DNA from: Sphingobacterium sp. UBA7855
GTDB taxonomy: Bacteria; Bacteroidota; Bacteroidia; Sphingobacteriales; Sphingobacteriaceae
Reading direction: 5' to 3'
Length of the DNA: 64,000 nucleotides
Assembly (NCBI GenBank): GCA_002500745.1
Contig: DLST01000011.1
Span: forward strand, 186,001 to 250,000
The position numbers and the translations under genes are program-made. Of this stretch, positions 36,325 through 46,045 are shown in pieces. Position 1 is the first letter of the stretch. Every line of letters begins with the position of its first letter. The notes beneath the pieces were generated by a model. It saw only the letters and a program-made list of their open reading frames with translations, was not told the origin of the DNA and ran no database searches.

Positions 36325-37998
36325 ATGAAAAGAATACTATTATATGCACTGGGAACCTGTGGTCTACTGACCGCAGGTATACAGCAATCAGCAGCGCAGC
36401 TGATGAAAGAAAAAAATGACTTCACAAGAGCGGATTCACTGCGCGGATATCTGTCACCGCTGCGAACCTGCTACGATATCCAATACTACCATTTGGATGT
36501 TAAGGTAGATATAGACAATAAGTTTATTTCGGGTTCAAACCTTTTCCGTTTCAAGGCTACAACTGATTTTAATCGCCTGCAATTTGATCTTTTTGCCAAT
36601 CTCAACGTAGACAAAGTCGTATATAAAGGGAAAGAACTTTCCTTTACCAGAGAACACAATGCTGTCTTTGTCGAATTTCCTGCAACTATCAAGAAAGGAA
36701 TACAGGAAGAGTTTACGGTATATTACGAAGGTCATCCTACAGAAGCGGTCAAAGCTCCCTGGGACGGCGGCTTTGACTGGAAAAAAGATAGCAATGGAAA
36801 GCCATGGGTGGCAACGGCCTGCCAGGGTATGGGCGCGAGTGTCTGGTGGCCAAACAAAGACCATCAATCCGATGAAGTGGATAGTATGCTGATTTCCATC
36901 GCTGTCCCAAAAGAGGTGATGAATGTATCCAATGGACGTTTGGTCAAGGTAGAAAAGATGAAGGATGGTTACACCAAATACCACTGGAAAGTTGCCAATC
37001 CAATCAACAACTACAATGTCGCCATCAACATCGGCGACTACGTTCATTTTAAGGAAAAATACAAAGGTGAAAAAGGACCATTGGATATAGACTACTATAT
37101 TTTGCGCGAAAACGATACGGCAGAAAAAAAAGCCCATCTTCAAAAAAACGCCAACCAGACCTTAGAAGCCTTTGAACATTGGTTTGGTCCATATCCCTTC
37201 TATGAAGATGGCTATAAACTTGTTGAAACCTACCATACCGGCATGGAACATCAGAGTGCCGTCGCCTACGGAAACCATTATCAGAATGGCTATCGTGGCA
37301 GAGATGCTTCAGAAACCGGTTGGGGAAATAAATGGGATTTTATTGTGGTTCACGAATCTGGTCATGAATGGTTTGGCAACAATATTACGTCTGCCGACTT
37401 GGCCGATATGTGGATCCATGAAAGCTTCACTAATTATTCCGAAGGCTTATTCATCGACTATTTCTATGGTAAGGAAGCCAGCCAAGCTTACGCCCATGGT
37501 ATCCGGAGCGGGATCCAAAATGATAGCCCCATCCAGGGCCCCTACCACGTAAATAAAGAAGGATCTGGGGATATGTATCCCAAAGGCGGTGTTATGCTCA
37601 ACATGATCCGTACGATGATCGACAATGATGAAAAGTGGCGGGATATCCTCCGGGGATTAAACAGCAAGTTTTATCACCAACAAGTCGATTATACTGATGT
37701 TGTCAACTACGTAAGCCAGCAGTCCGGTCTAGACCTGTTAAAAGTATTTGAACAGTATGTAAAACATACTGCCATTCCTACACTGGAGATCAAACAAGAT
37801 CCTTCAGGCAGAATATTGGGTCGCTGGATCAGCGAAGTCAAAGGCTTCCATATGCCCATACATATTGGCGTAAAAGGTCAAAAAAGAGAACTTATCCAGT
37901 TGGACCAACATTTCAGACCGATTAAAGTGGCCGATTTAACGAAAGAGAATATCGATATTGATACGTTTAACTATTATGTCGGCGTATTGGTCGAATAA
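36325..37998 (+). CDS. M1-family metallopeptidase (aminopeptidase N-like)
   Basis: The ATG at 36325 opens a signal peptide (to QSAAQ); an in-frame ATG at 36292 overlaps the previous gene and lacks one. The 557-residue protein has the zinc site HESGHEW (His343, Glu344, His347) with Glu366 downstream, and the substrate motif GMEHQS in place of the usual GAMEN. It is shorter than full aminopeptidase N because the C-terminal helical domain is mostly missing. It would trim amino ends of peptides in the periplasm alongside the DPP-IV-like enzyme 22 bases upstream. Confidence 0.88.
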   Translation: MKRILLYALGTCGLLTAGIQQSAAQLMKEKNDFTRADSLRGYLSPLRTCYDIQYYHLDVKVDIDNKFISGSNLFRFKATTDFNRLQFDLFANLNVDKVVYKGKELSFTREHNAVFVEFPATIKKGIQEEFTVYYEGHPTEAVKAPWDGGFDWKKDSNGKPWVATACQGMGASVWWPNKDHQSDEVDSMLISIAVPKEVMNVSNGRLVKVEKMKDGYTKYHWKVANPINNYNVAINIGDYVHFKEKYKGEKGPLDIDYYILRENDTAEKKAHLQKNANQTLEAFEHWFGPYPFYEDGYKLVETYHTGMEHQSAVAYGNHYQNGYRGRDASETGWGNKWDFIVVHESGHEWFGNNITSADLADMWIHESFTNYSEGLFIDYFYGKEASQAYAHGIRSGIQNDSPIQGPYHVNKEGSGDMYPKGGVMLNMIRTMIDNDEKWRDILRGLNSKFYHQQVDYTDVVNYVSQQSGLDLLKVFEQYVKHTAIPTLEIKQDPSGRILGRWISEVKGFHMPIHIGVKGQKRELIQLDQHFRPIKVADLTKENIDIDTFNYYVGVLVE

Positions 37999-38030
37999 AA
38001 ACAGCTTCAACGTTACCAACATGAAATAAA

Positions 38031-38076
38031 CACAGCGCCCCAGAAAGTTAGCTACTTTCCGGGGCGCTGTGTTTTT
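38031..38076 (+). terminator. Long terminator between the convergent peptidase operons
   Basis: CACAGCGCCCC (38031-38041) pairs with GGGGCGCTGTG (38061-38071), an inner stem GAAAGT/ACTTTC extends it, and TTTTT follows. On the minus strand the stem is followed by GTTTATTT, so it could serve both directions. Confidence 0.85.
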
Positions 38077-38250
38077 GAACCACTCTTATCGCTTCATACC
38101 TCTTCCAAATTTGAATAAAACCTTTATGACTTCGCAGACATCTATAGCAATAAAAGCAAATTGAAGGTTCTTTCTGAACAATAAGATCAGACTCGTTCAG
38201 AAAAAACAGGAAATAGACCTGCATTAGCGGATTATTGTCCTGATGAAAGA

Positions 38251-40482
38251 TCAATACTGATTCCAGGCAGGTGGATCTACGCCAAGAAGATGTTTTACAA
38301 AATAGTCCCTTCTTTTTCGTTCACCATAATCTCCCCCTGAAGAATGCCCCATCCCAGGAACCATGATAAAATCATGATTCTTACGCGCTTTGATCAAAGC
38401 ATCAACCAATTGGAAAGTGGATGAAGGATCCACATTATCATCAAGTTCACCAACAATCAGCAAAAGATTTCCTTCCAGCTTAGCGGCATTTTCAATATTC
38501 GAGCTAGCCACATATTCAGGACCTACAGGCCAGCCCATCCATTGTTCGTTCCACCATATTTTATCCATTCGGTTATCGTGACAACCACAGGAGGAAACGC
38601 CAACTTTGTAAAACTCGGGATGGAATAACAACGCGCCAGTTGAACTTTGCCCCCCAGCAGATGTACCATAGATCCCTACCCTACCGATATCCATGTATTT
38701 ATATTGTTTTGACGCAGCCTGCATCCAGGCAATTCGATCCCGAAAGCCCGCATCTTTCAGATTTTTCCAACAGACATCATGGAAAGCCTTCGAACGATTT
38801 GAGGTCCCCATCCCGTCGATCTGCACCACAATAAAGCCCAATTCAGCGAGTTCGTACATCCCGCTCGGATTGCTGTAAAATGATTTTGGCACGAAAGAAC
38901 TATGCGGTCCCGCATAAATGTATTCGATGACAGGATAGCTTTTAGCAGGATCAAAATTCGTCGGCCGAATAATAATCCCCCAGATATCCGTTGCGCCATC
39001 ACGTCCCTTGGCTTTAAAAACTTCCGGTGCACGCCATCCTGCAGCTTCGAGCAGACTACTGTTTGTTTTCTCTAGCTCCATGATAAGACGGCCATTTTTG
39101 TCGCGCAATACTGAAATTGGTGGCTGATCGACCCGGGAATACGTATCCACAAACTGCGAATAGTCTTTATTGAAAAAAGCTTGATGATTTGCATTTTCTT
39201 CGGTCAGCAGTTTTAAGCCCTTTCCGTCTAAACCGATAGCATAATAGTGGACCAAATAGGGATCTTCTGCAGCATTCACTCCGCTGCCTTCGAAAATAAC
39301 CGTTCGTCTTTCAGCATCAACATGCACAACTTTCCGAACAACCCAGTTTCCTTTCGTTATCTGGTTCTTTATTTTCCCAGTAATTCCATCATAGAGATAC
39401 AGGTGGTTCCAACCATCACGTTCGGAGCTCCATACAATCTCCTTTCCATCGGCCAGATCCTCCCGGTATTTCTTACCGCTATAATCAATAAAGGTCTTAT
39501 TCTGCTCCTGAATTAGAAAACTCGAGGTACCGCTATTTGCATCCATCTGCATGACGCCATAGACTTGATGCCCCCGTTTGTTATACTCGAAGGTAAATGC
39601 TCTGCTGTCATCGCGCCAGGAAAGATCCGAAAGGTAAAATTGATTTGGTATGAGCGCAGCATCAAACACCGACAGCCGGTCTTTTTCAAGATCATATAAG
39701 ATGGGTAGCTTTTGCGCCAGCTCATCTCCGGGCTTCACGTAATCGCGTGTCTGAATTTTAGGCTGCAGCTGATCTTTCGGAGAAGATTCAATAAGCGTCA
39801 GTTGCCTGATCTCTATTTTTTGAGTTTTTACTGTAGCCAGCTTACGGCTATCTGGTGCCCATTGAATATCATTGCTATAATAATTTGCCGTGTTGCCATC
39901 AAAGGTAATTTGTCGCGCCTCGTTTGTGTTTCCTTTTTTTGCCAGGAATACATTATTATTGCGGATAAATGCCACATGTTTTTTATCTGGAGATTCGACT
40001 TCCCTATAGGCATTTCCCTGCTCACGCTGCCCCCAATATCGCGTATTTCGATCTTTGTTTCCACTTGCAGCGCCCTGGCTCAATTGCGAGGAACGGCGGT
40101 TCCAGATCCACAGGTAGCCCGCGATATCGAGCGACACTTGATCCTGGTCCAGCAATTTTATCTGATCATTGGAAATAACACGATTTTCGATTTTCTTTCC
40201 CAATTTTTCATCCACTAACGAAAATACTTTCGTCAGATCAAACAGCTGTTCTTTTGTTTTTGCCTGGGGATTGACCAAAATATACTCTTTTCCCTGCAAC
40301 GTATTTCGATCGTACCAAAAGAGATCCCCCTTATCATTCCAATAAAATTGGCCGGGCTGATTTTCAATTTTGTTGGTCAATTGTTTTTTTAGGTTTTGTG
40401 CACGTGTATAATCTGCCAAAGTTCCTTGACCAAACAGAAACTGTGCCGACAACAACAAAACCGCTGTACTAAGAAACTTCAT
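38251..40482 (-). CDS. S9-family prolyl oligopeptidase / DPP-like peptidase
   Basis: This 743-residue protein has a signal peptide (to FLFGQ), a propeller-like N-terminal part and a C-terminal hydrolase domain with Ser608 (YGTSAGGQSS), Asp near 682 (GELDDNVDP) and His713 (GMGHSSGG). It lacks the DPP-IV double-glutamate signature in the form seen in the S9B protein at 34128-36302, so its cleavage rule may differ. It is the last gene of the hydroxyproline operon, 7 bases after the permease. Confidence 0.88.
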   Translation of the reverse strand: MKFLSTAVLLLSAQFLFGQGTLADYTRAQNLKKQLTNKIENQPGQFYWNDKGDLFWYDRNTLQGKEYILVNPQAKTKEQLFDLTKVFSLVDEKLGKKIENRVISNDQIKLLDQDQVSLDIAGYLWIWNRRSSQLSQGAASGNKDRNTRYWGQREQGNAYREVESPDKKHVAFIRNNNVFLAKKGNTNEARQITFDGNTANYYSNDIQWAPDSRKLATVKTQKIEIRQLTLIESSPKDQLQPKIQTRDYVKPGDELAQKLPILYDLEKDRLSVFDAALIPNQFYLSDLSWRDDSRAFTFEYNKRGHQVYGVMQMDANSGTSSFLIQEQNKTFIDYSGKKYREDLADGKEIVWSSERDGWNHLYLYDGITGKIKNQITKGNWVVRKVVHVDAERRTVIFEGSGVNAAEDPYLVHYYAIGLDGKGLKLLTEENANHQAFFNKDYSQFVDTYSRVDQPPISVLRDKNGRLIMELEKTNSSLLEAAGWRAPEVFKAKGRDGATDIWGIIIRPTNFDPAKSYPVIEYIYAGPHSSFVPKSFYSNPSGMYELAELGFIVVQIDGMGTSNRSKAFHDVCWKNLKDAGFRDRIAWMQAASKQYKYMDIGRVGIYGTSAGGQSSTGALLFHPEFYKVGVSSCGCHDNRMDKIWWNEQWMGWPVGPEYVASSNIENAAKLEGNLLLIVGELDDNVDPSSTFQLVDALIKARKNHDFIMVPGMGHSSGGDYGERKRRDYFVKHLLGVDPPAWNQY

Positions 40483-40489
40483 GCTTTCT

Positions 40490-41893
40490 TCACTTAGGAT
40501 TGATTAAATAATAGATCGGGATACCCAATAGTGCAATGATAATGCCGGGCCAGGTATAGTTGGGTTTAAAAATAACCATCAACCCAATAAAGGCAAGTCC
40601 CATCAGAATGTAAAGAATGGGAAGAAAAGGATAGCCAAATGCTTTATAGGGTCTGTTCAAATCTGGACGTGTGATACGGAGACGAATAATACCCGCAATC
40701 GCGAGTACATAAAATATAACGACCACACAGGTAATCATGTCCAATAAATCACCATATTTTCCGCTTAAACACCATATTGACGCAGCAACACATTGTATCC
40801 AGAGTGCCCAGGCAGGTACCGCATGCGCATTGAGCTTACCCGCCCTTTTAAAAAACAAACCATCTTTGGCCATAGAATAATACACCCTCGCTCCTGCCAG
40901 GATAATCCCATTATTGCAACCAAAGGTGCTGATCATGATCATAATGGCTATAATAGTAATCCCAAAAGGGCCAAAAACTTCTTGTGCGACACTCATGGCT
41001 ACACGATCTTTTGGTGCATTGACCATAGCTTCCAAAGGCAAAATGCCGGTGTACATCAAATTAGTCAGGAGATAGATTACGGTAACCAGTAAAGTCCCTA
41101 ATGCTAGACTCAACCCGATATTACGTTGTGGATTTTTAATTTCGCCAGCTACAGCGGAAGATGAGTGCCAGGAATCGCTGCTGAAGAGTGCACCGACCAT
41201 AGCCGCAGAAAAAGCGCCCATTGCTGAAAATCCATCATAAGATGTGTACGTTCCATCCGTATTTAAACGGCGCATTGACCAAAGTGATATATTGTCCCAG
41301 TTCCAAGTCCAAACTTCATGTTTCAAAGCCAGGAATCCAAAGAGCAACAAGAGCAGCAGACTCCCGATCTTGATCAATGTGATGGATGTCTGTACGCGCT
41401 TTCCGCTATTTACGCCTCTTGAATTAATATAGGTTAATACAATAATGACGGCAATTGCCAGCAGTTGCGCTGCCGATACCCGATAATCTGACCATTCTAG
41501 CAGGTAAACATCTTCATCCATAGAAGGGAAGAGATAGGCTGTAAATTTAGCAAAAGCCACCCCCACAGCCGCTATAGTCGCAGTTTGTATAACGGCAAAA
41601 AATGTCCAGCCAAATACAAAACTCAACACTGGCCCATAAGCCTCCCGTAGGTAAATGTATTGTCCTCCTGCCTTTGGAAACATCGCACTCAATTCACCAT
41701 AGCTCAACGCTGCAGTCAAAGTCATAAAACCACAGATCAGCCATACGACCATCATCCAGCCTGCAGACCCCGTGTTGCGCGCAATATCCGCAGATACAAT
41801 AAAAATCCCAGAACCGATCATACTTCCAACCACCAGCATAGTGGCATCCAGTAACCCGAGAGACTTTTGAAAAGTTTGTTTCGATTCACTCAT
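40490..41893 (-). CDS. APC-family amino acid permease
   Basis: I start at the ATG at 41893; a GTG two codons upstream is in frame. The 467-residue inner membrane protein shows the APC opening LLDATMLVVGSMIGSGIFIV and about 12 hydrophobic helices. It matches the LAT-like amino acid/polyamine/organocation group. Its place among hydroxyproline and prolyl peptidase genes suggests hydroxyproline, proline or small-peptide products as cargo. Confidence 0.9.
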   Translation of the reverse strand: MSESKQTFQKSLGLLDATMLVVGSMIGSGIFIVSADIARNTGSAGWMMVVWLICGFMTLTAALSYGELSAMFPKAGGQYIYLREAYGPVLSFVFGWTFFAVIQTATIAAVGVAFAKFTAYLFPSMDEDVYLLEWSDYRVSAAQLLAIAVIIVLTYINSRGVNSGKRVQTSITLIKIGSLLLLLLFGFLALKHEVWTWNWDNISLWSMRRLNTDGTYTSYDGFSAMGAFSAAMVGALFSSDSWHSSSAVAGEIKNPQRNIGLSLALGTLLVTVIYLLTNLMYTGILPLEAMVNAPKDRVAMSVAQEVFGPFGITIIAIMIMISTFGCNNGIILAGARVYYSMAKDGLFFKRAGKLNAHAVPAWALWIQCVAASIWCLSGKYGDLLDMITCVVVIFYVLAIAGIIRLRITRPDLNRPYKAFGYPFLPILYILMGLAFIGLMVIFKPNYTWPGIIIALLGIPIYYLINPK

Positions 41894-41899
41894 AAACAC

Positions 41900-43672
41900 C
41901 TAGTTATTAAAATGATAAAACTTCCAGTTTGTCTCGTAATCGGGGGTTAACTTCTCGCCCTTGATAATTGCTCGCAACATTTCCATCGGTAGATAATTTT
42001 CTTTGATCACACGGTCGTGGAATGCAGCAAATGACATTTTTCCTTGATCTACGACCTCCTCTTTGATGCGCATCAATTGCAAGCCGCCTACGAGATAGGC
42101 CAGCTGATATAGAGGATCATAGGAACCTTCAAACGATCTCTTTACTTCACCGTGCGCATTAGCCGACTCAAATCCCACGCGGTTTACTAGATAATCGATG
42201 CATTGCTGCGGCGTCCACTCCCCTAAGTGAAATTTAATACTAAAGGTTATTCTTGCACAGCGGTGCATGCGCCAAAATAACATCCCGATTCGCTCCTCCG
42301 GAGTTTTTGCAAATCCCTTGCTATACAGCAGCAATTCCCAGTACAATGTCCATCCTTCCGTCCAAAATGGCGTGTTAAATGCCTCTTCGCGGTAAGGCTT
42401 GTAACGCCTATTCATAAAATATTGAAGATGATGACCAGGAATCAATTCATGTTGGACTGTGCCTCGCGAGAAATAAGGATTATTGCCACGCATACTCATC
42501 AATTTCGCCTGCTGATCCATCGTGTTTGTCGGATAGGATATGCTAATTTCCCGTCCGCCTGTAAAAAAGGGATTGACCCGCTGCCGTTCAGGTGTCATCA
42601 TGATCATGCCCCAAGTCTCGTCTGCCAGATCAGGAATAGTCATGAGTTTATTTTGTTCAATAAATTGCTGTGCATCGTTATACAATCTCATGATCAGCTC
42701 CGGCTGTTGTCCAATGGGTACGTAGGAGTTTTTAACTTTTTCCTGTGCAGCCCGCCAGTCATTGCCAAACCCCATTTCACGGCTCGCTTTCAATAACTCC
42801 GCCTCACACCATTTAAACTCTTGATGAGCCAATTTTAAAAGATCGGCAGCGGTATAACTGATCATTTCTGCTTTAAGTCTTCGGTTTATCTCTTTTTCCC
42901 CAATAGGCCAACCAGCAATCTGACTACCGTCATCAAACACTTTCCAATCACTTTTTGCTGCCAATTTCTCCTTATAATCCGAGAGCTTGCTTTTCACTTG
43001 CTGATATATGGCGGGTACCCACCATGTAAATTCAGGGTCGTATCCATTATAGAAATCGAAGGTGCTGGAGATCCTTAAGTCCAGTGAATTTAATAGTTCA
43101 ACCAAAAAGTTAACATCTGAATAAGGAATATTGGTCTTTTCTTGAAGCGCAGCTATTGACCGATCGATTTCACCAGCAACCAGCGTCAGCTCTTTCGCGA
43201 CATCTTCTCCTACCAGACGCTCCCCTCTACGGCGTTCCTTTTCAAGTGCAAAAATTCGCTGTGCGAAAGGTAAATACACAGATAACCGGTTGTAATCCGA
43301 CTCATCTTCTTTCAATGAAAGGAGATCACTTTTTAATTTGCGCTTCAGTAAGATAAAGTCGACCTGCCCCGATGTTTCGAGTTCTTCATAAGGGAACTTG
43401 TCCAGCTTGTTCAAATATTCGTTATCCAAACGCTGAAGACGTGCTAACTGTTCGGGCGAAGCGGCAGCCTGCTGATTACCCCAGCCTTTGGGCATAGGGC
43501 CATAAAAATAGTTTATCGCCTCAACATCATGCTTATATTGCACAATAAAAGGTTCTATAGGGGTTGTATGCTCGTATAATTTCATCTTCTGTGCATGCAT
43601 GGAGATGGGAAATAGAAAGAGTAGTCCATAAAACAAAGTTTTGGAAGCTTTAAAAGAAAAAGAACGATTCAT
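41900..43672 (-). CDS. DUF885 family exported metallohydrolase
   Basis: This 590-residue protein has a signal peptide (to SMHAQ) and the DUF885 hallmark HELIPGHHLQ at about 408-417 with a downstream glutamate in FWTEGWTLYWE (about 437), a likely zinc site. DUF885 proteins are helical carboxypeptidase-like hydrolases, most without assigned substrate. The stop is 6 bases before the permease ATG, and 29 bases separate it from the oxidase gene upstream, so it belongs to the hydroxyproline operon and may free hydroxyproline from peptides. Confidence 0.88.
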   Translation of the reverse strand: MNRSFSFKASKTLFYGLLFLFPISMHAQKMKLYEHTTPIEPFIVQYKHDVEAINYFYGPMPKGWGNQQAAASPEQLARLQRLDNEYLNKLDKFPYEELETSGQVDFILLKRKLKSDLLSLKEDESDYNRLSVYLPFAQRIFALEKERRRGERLVGEDVAKELTLVAGEIDRSIAALQEKTNIPYSDVNFLVELLNSLDLRISSTFDFYNGYDPEFTWWVPAIYQQVKSKLSDYKEKLAAKSDWKVFDDGSQIAGWPIGEKEINRRLKAEMISYTAADLLKLAHQEFKWCEAELLKASREMGFGNDWRAAQEKVKNSYVPIGQQPELIMRLYNDAQQFIEQNKLMTIPDLADETWGMIMMTPERQRVNPFFTGGREISISYPTNTMDQQAKLMSMRGNNPYFSRGTVQHELIPGHHLQYFMNRRYKPYREEAFNTPFWTEGWTLYWELLLYSKGFAKTPEERIGMLFWRMHRCARITFSIKFHLGEWTPQQCIDYLVNRVGFESANAHGEVKRSFEGSYDPLYQLAYLVGGLQLMRIKEEVVDQGKMSFAAFHDRVIKENYLPMEMLRAIIKGEKLTPDYETNWKFYHFNN

Positions 43673-43701
43673 AATTCGGGCGTCGGTTTTATATCTCTAT
43701 T

Positions 43702-44967
43702 TTATCGGTCAAAACGATCCGGCCTAAAACCAGCGATTTCAGCCTCTATTTTCTGTCCTGCCAATAAATCTGCAACAACTTTCCCATAGGCAGGGCCCAA
43801 GCTCAACCCCATCATACCACCCCCGCCGGCAACCAAGACATTATCAAGTTTTTTCAATCTTCCCAGATAGGGCAATCCATCAGGCGAGCAGGGCCTGTAA
43901 CCATACCATATTTTTTCGCTTGGATAATCGACCTTCAATTCTGGATAATATTTTGGAATGGATTCTACAATTCCGCGGACACGATTTTCATAAATTTTGT
44001 CATTTGCTGGTCCCAATTCCATCGTACCGCTGAATCGGATCTGGCCGTTCATAGGCGTTACAGCAACACGAGCCTCCAGTAATAATGCCGCATGATTCAG
44101 TATATTATCTTTCTCGGGCTGATACATAAATGAGTACCCTTTTCCTGGCATAAGCGGTGTATTTAACTGCAATTTTGAAGTCAGTTGTGGCAAATAAGCA
44201 CCACCAGTCAATACAAAAGCATCTGCTTGAAAACTTCCCTTATCACTGATTGCCTCTTTCACCTTACTTCCGGACGTAATAAATTTATGGACTTCAGTTT
44301 TTTCAAAAAAAGCTACGCCAGCAGCTTTCAAATATTCAATCAATTGCCGCATTAACTTTTGCGGATATAATTTTCCGTCACAACGATACAGTATAGCACC
44401 TAAAACATCCAGCTTCAGATTTGGTTCTAAATCCTGGACAGCGTTCCCTTCCAGAATATCGACATCCAGTCCAAGATCCTGGGCACGATGGGCCAGTTCA
44501 ATCTCTTCATGTTGCATTTCCTTGGATTTATACATCATCAGGATCCCGTTCTGCTTCAGTTCAAAATCAAACCCCTCCTCCTGCGCCAATTCATCATATA
44601 ATCTGCTGCTGTAGAGATTCAAATCACGTATTGCAGTCGCGTGTTGTTCTACGTGTGAGCGATTAGCATGTTTTAAAAACTTTAATCCCCAGTTTACCAA
44701 CCGTGGATTTAGCGAAGGCCGTACATAAAAAGGGCTTTTGCTATTAAACATCCACTTTATCCCCTGCGCTACAATACCGGGGGCAGCCAAAGGCGTGAAA
44801 TGACTGGGGACAATCATGCCGGCATTACCATAAGAACAGTTATCATCCAAGGTATTTTTTTCCAGGATTTTCACATCCCATCCGTCTCTCACCAGGTAAT
44901 AGGCCGAAGCAAGTCCTGCAATTCCAGCGCCAATGACGACAACTGTACCTCTATTGTTTTCTTTCAC
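43702..44967 (-). CDS. FAD-dependent D-amino acid dehydrogenase, probably cis-4-hydroxy-D-proline oxidase
   Basis: This 421-residue DadA-type flavoprotein starts at a GTG and has the dinucleotide fold GAGIAGLASAYYL (about 13-25) and the C-terminal FAD motif LVAGGGGMMGLSLGPAYGK. Alone it would be called D-amino acid dehydrogenase. Directly downstream of a 4-hydroxyproline epimerase it most likely oxidises cis-4-hydroxy-D-proline to pyrroline-4-hydroxy-2-carboxylate. Confidence 0.85.
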   Translation of the reverse strand: MKENNRGTVVVIGAGIAGLASAYYLVRDGWDVKILEKNTLDDNCSYGNAGMIVPSHFTPLAAPGIVAQGIKWMFNSKSPFYVRPSLNPRLVNWGLKFLKHANRSHVEQHATAIRDLNLYSSRLYDELAQEEGFDFELKQNGILMMYKSKEMQHEEIELAHRAQDLGLDVDILEGNAVQDLEPNLKLDVLGAILYRCDGKLYPQKLMRQLIEYLKAAGVAFFEKTEVHKFITSGSKVKEAISDKGSFQADAFVLTGGAYLPQLTSKLQLNTPLMPGKGYSFMYQPEKDNILNHAALLLEARVAVTPMNGQIRFSGTMELGPANDKIYENRVRGIVESIPKYYPELKVDYPSEKIWYGYRPCSPDGLPYLGRLKKLDNVLVAGGGGMMGLSLGPAYGKVVADLLAGQKIEAEIAGFRPDRFDR

Positions 44968-45008
44968 GTTGCTATTGTCTTATTAATTTCTAAATCACCT
45001 CAACTATA

Positions 45009-46007
45009 TTAAATCACCTGAAAACCGCCAAAATAAGGATCTTCATCATCCAAAAAAATGGTATTATAGCCCGTTATGCGTGCCCATCCTTCGATCGATG
45101 GGACAATAGCCGGCCGACCATCCACGGATGTCTCCGCTTCAATTTTACCGGTAAATTGCGAACCTATATAGCTTTCATGTATAAATTCGGTTCCTTTTTT
45201 GAGTTTTCCCCTTGCATACCACTGTGCCATACGGGCTGATGTGCCTGTACCACATGGTGAACGGTCCAATGCATTGTCGCCAACCAGTACCGCATTGCGT
45301 CCGGATGAATTTGAAAGCTTTGGATTGCCCGTCCATTGGATGTGTGTCAACCCATGGATATTGGCATCTTCGGGATGAACAAAAGAATATTTTTCGTTCA
45401 GCAGCTGCCGGATTATTTTTCCATAATGAATGAGCTGGCTGGCCGAATAAAAACTGATATCTTGAAAATTAGTCTGCGGATCAATAATACCGTAGAAGTT
45501 TCCACCGTAGGCCACATCGACGCTGATGTTGCCTAGATCCGGGCAATCGACCGTTAAGGCTTCAGCATATAAAAAGGATTTGACGTTCGTAAGCTTTACA
45601 CTTTTCACCTTAGGTCCCTCTTGAACATAATCGATATGTACAAGTCCAGCCGGAGTTTCCAGCCTTAATTTTCCGGGAACTTTAGGTTGAACGAGCCCCT
45701 CCTCAATGGCAATCGTCACGGTGCCGATCGTTCCATGTCCACACATCGGCAGACAGCCGCTGGTCTCAATGTAAAGGACACCGATATCATTTTGCGGATC
45801 AAAGGGGGGATAAAGCATACTTCCGCTCATCATGTCGTGCCCTCTTGGCTCAAACATCAATCCCATACGGATCCAATCGTAGTCACGTATAAAATGTAAT
45901 CTGCGCTCCATCATGGAATTTCCCGCTAATAACGGGGCTCCCCCGGCTACCAATCGCACGGGACAACCACAGGTATGCGAATCAATACAAAAAAAAGTTT
46001 TCTTCAT
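45009..46007 (-). CDS. 4-hydroxyproline 2-epimerase (proline racemase family)
   Basis: This 332-residue protein has both catalytic cysteines of the racemase family, Cys89 in LPMCGHGTIG and Cys252 in DRSPCGTGTSAR. Two cysteines argue for an epimerase and against trans-3-hydroxyproline dehydratase, which replaces one of them. It converts trans-4-hydroxy-L-proline to cis-4-hydroxy-D-proline, the first step of the pathway whose other enzymes are encoded on both sides. Confidence 0.9.
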   Translation of the reverse strand: MKKTFFCIDSHTCGCPVRLVAGGAPLLAGNSMMERRLHFIRDYDWIRMGLMFEPRGHDMMSGSMLYPPFDPQNDIGVLYIETSGCLPMCGHGTIGTVTIAIEEGLVQPKVPGKLRLETPAGLVHIDYVQEGPKVKSVKLTNVKSFLYAEALTVDCPDLGNISVDVAYGGNFYGIIDPQTNFQDISFYSASQLIHYGKIIRQLLNEKYSFVHPEDANIHGLTHIQWTGNPKLSNSSGRNAVLVGDNALDRSPCGTGTSARMAQWYARGKLKKGTEFIHESYIGSQFTGKIEAETSVDGRPAIVPSIEGWARITGYNTIFLDDEDPYFGGFQVI

Positions 46008-46045
46008 TTCTGATTCCTTGTTGTTGATATGCTCATTCGTTTAAA

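Noticed and set aside
38048..38254. 68-codon minus-strand ORF after the S9 peptidase
   Set aside because: Most of it is terminator hairpin and spacer, with many Cys and Phe residues in a pattern typical of non-coding frames, and no recognisable motif.
45009..46007. trans-3-hydroxyproline dehydratase or proline racemase
   Set aside because: Both catalytic cysteines are present, which excludes the dehydratase, and the pathway context favours 4-hydroxyproline over proline.
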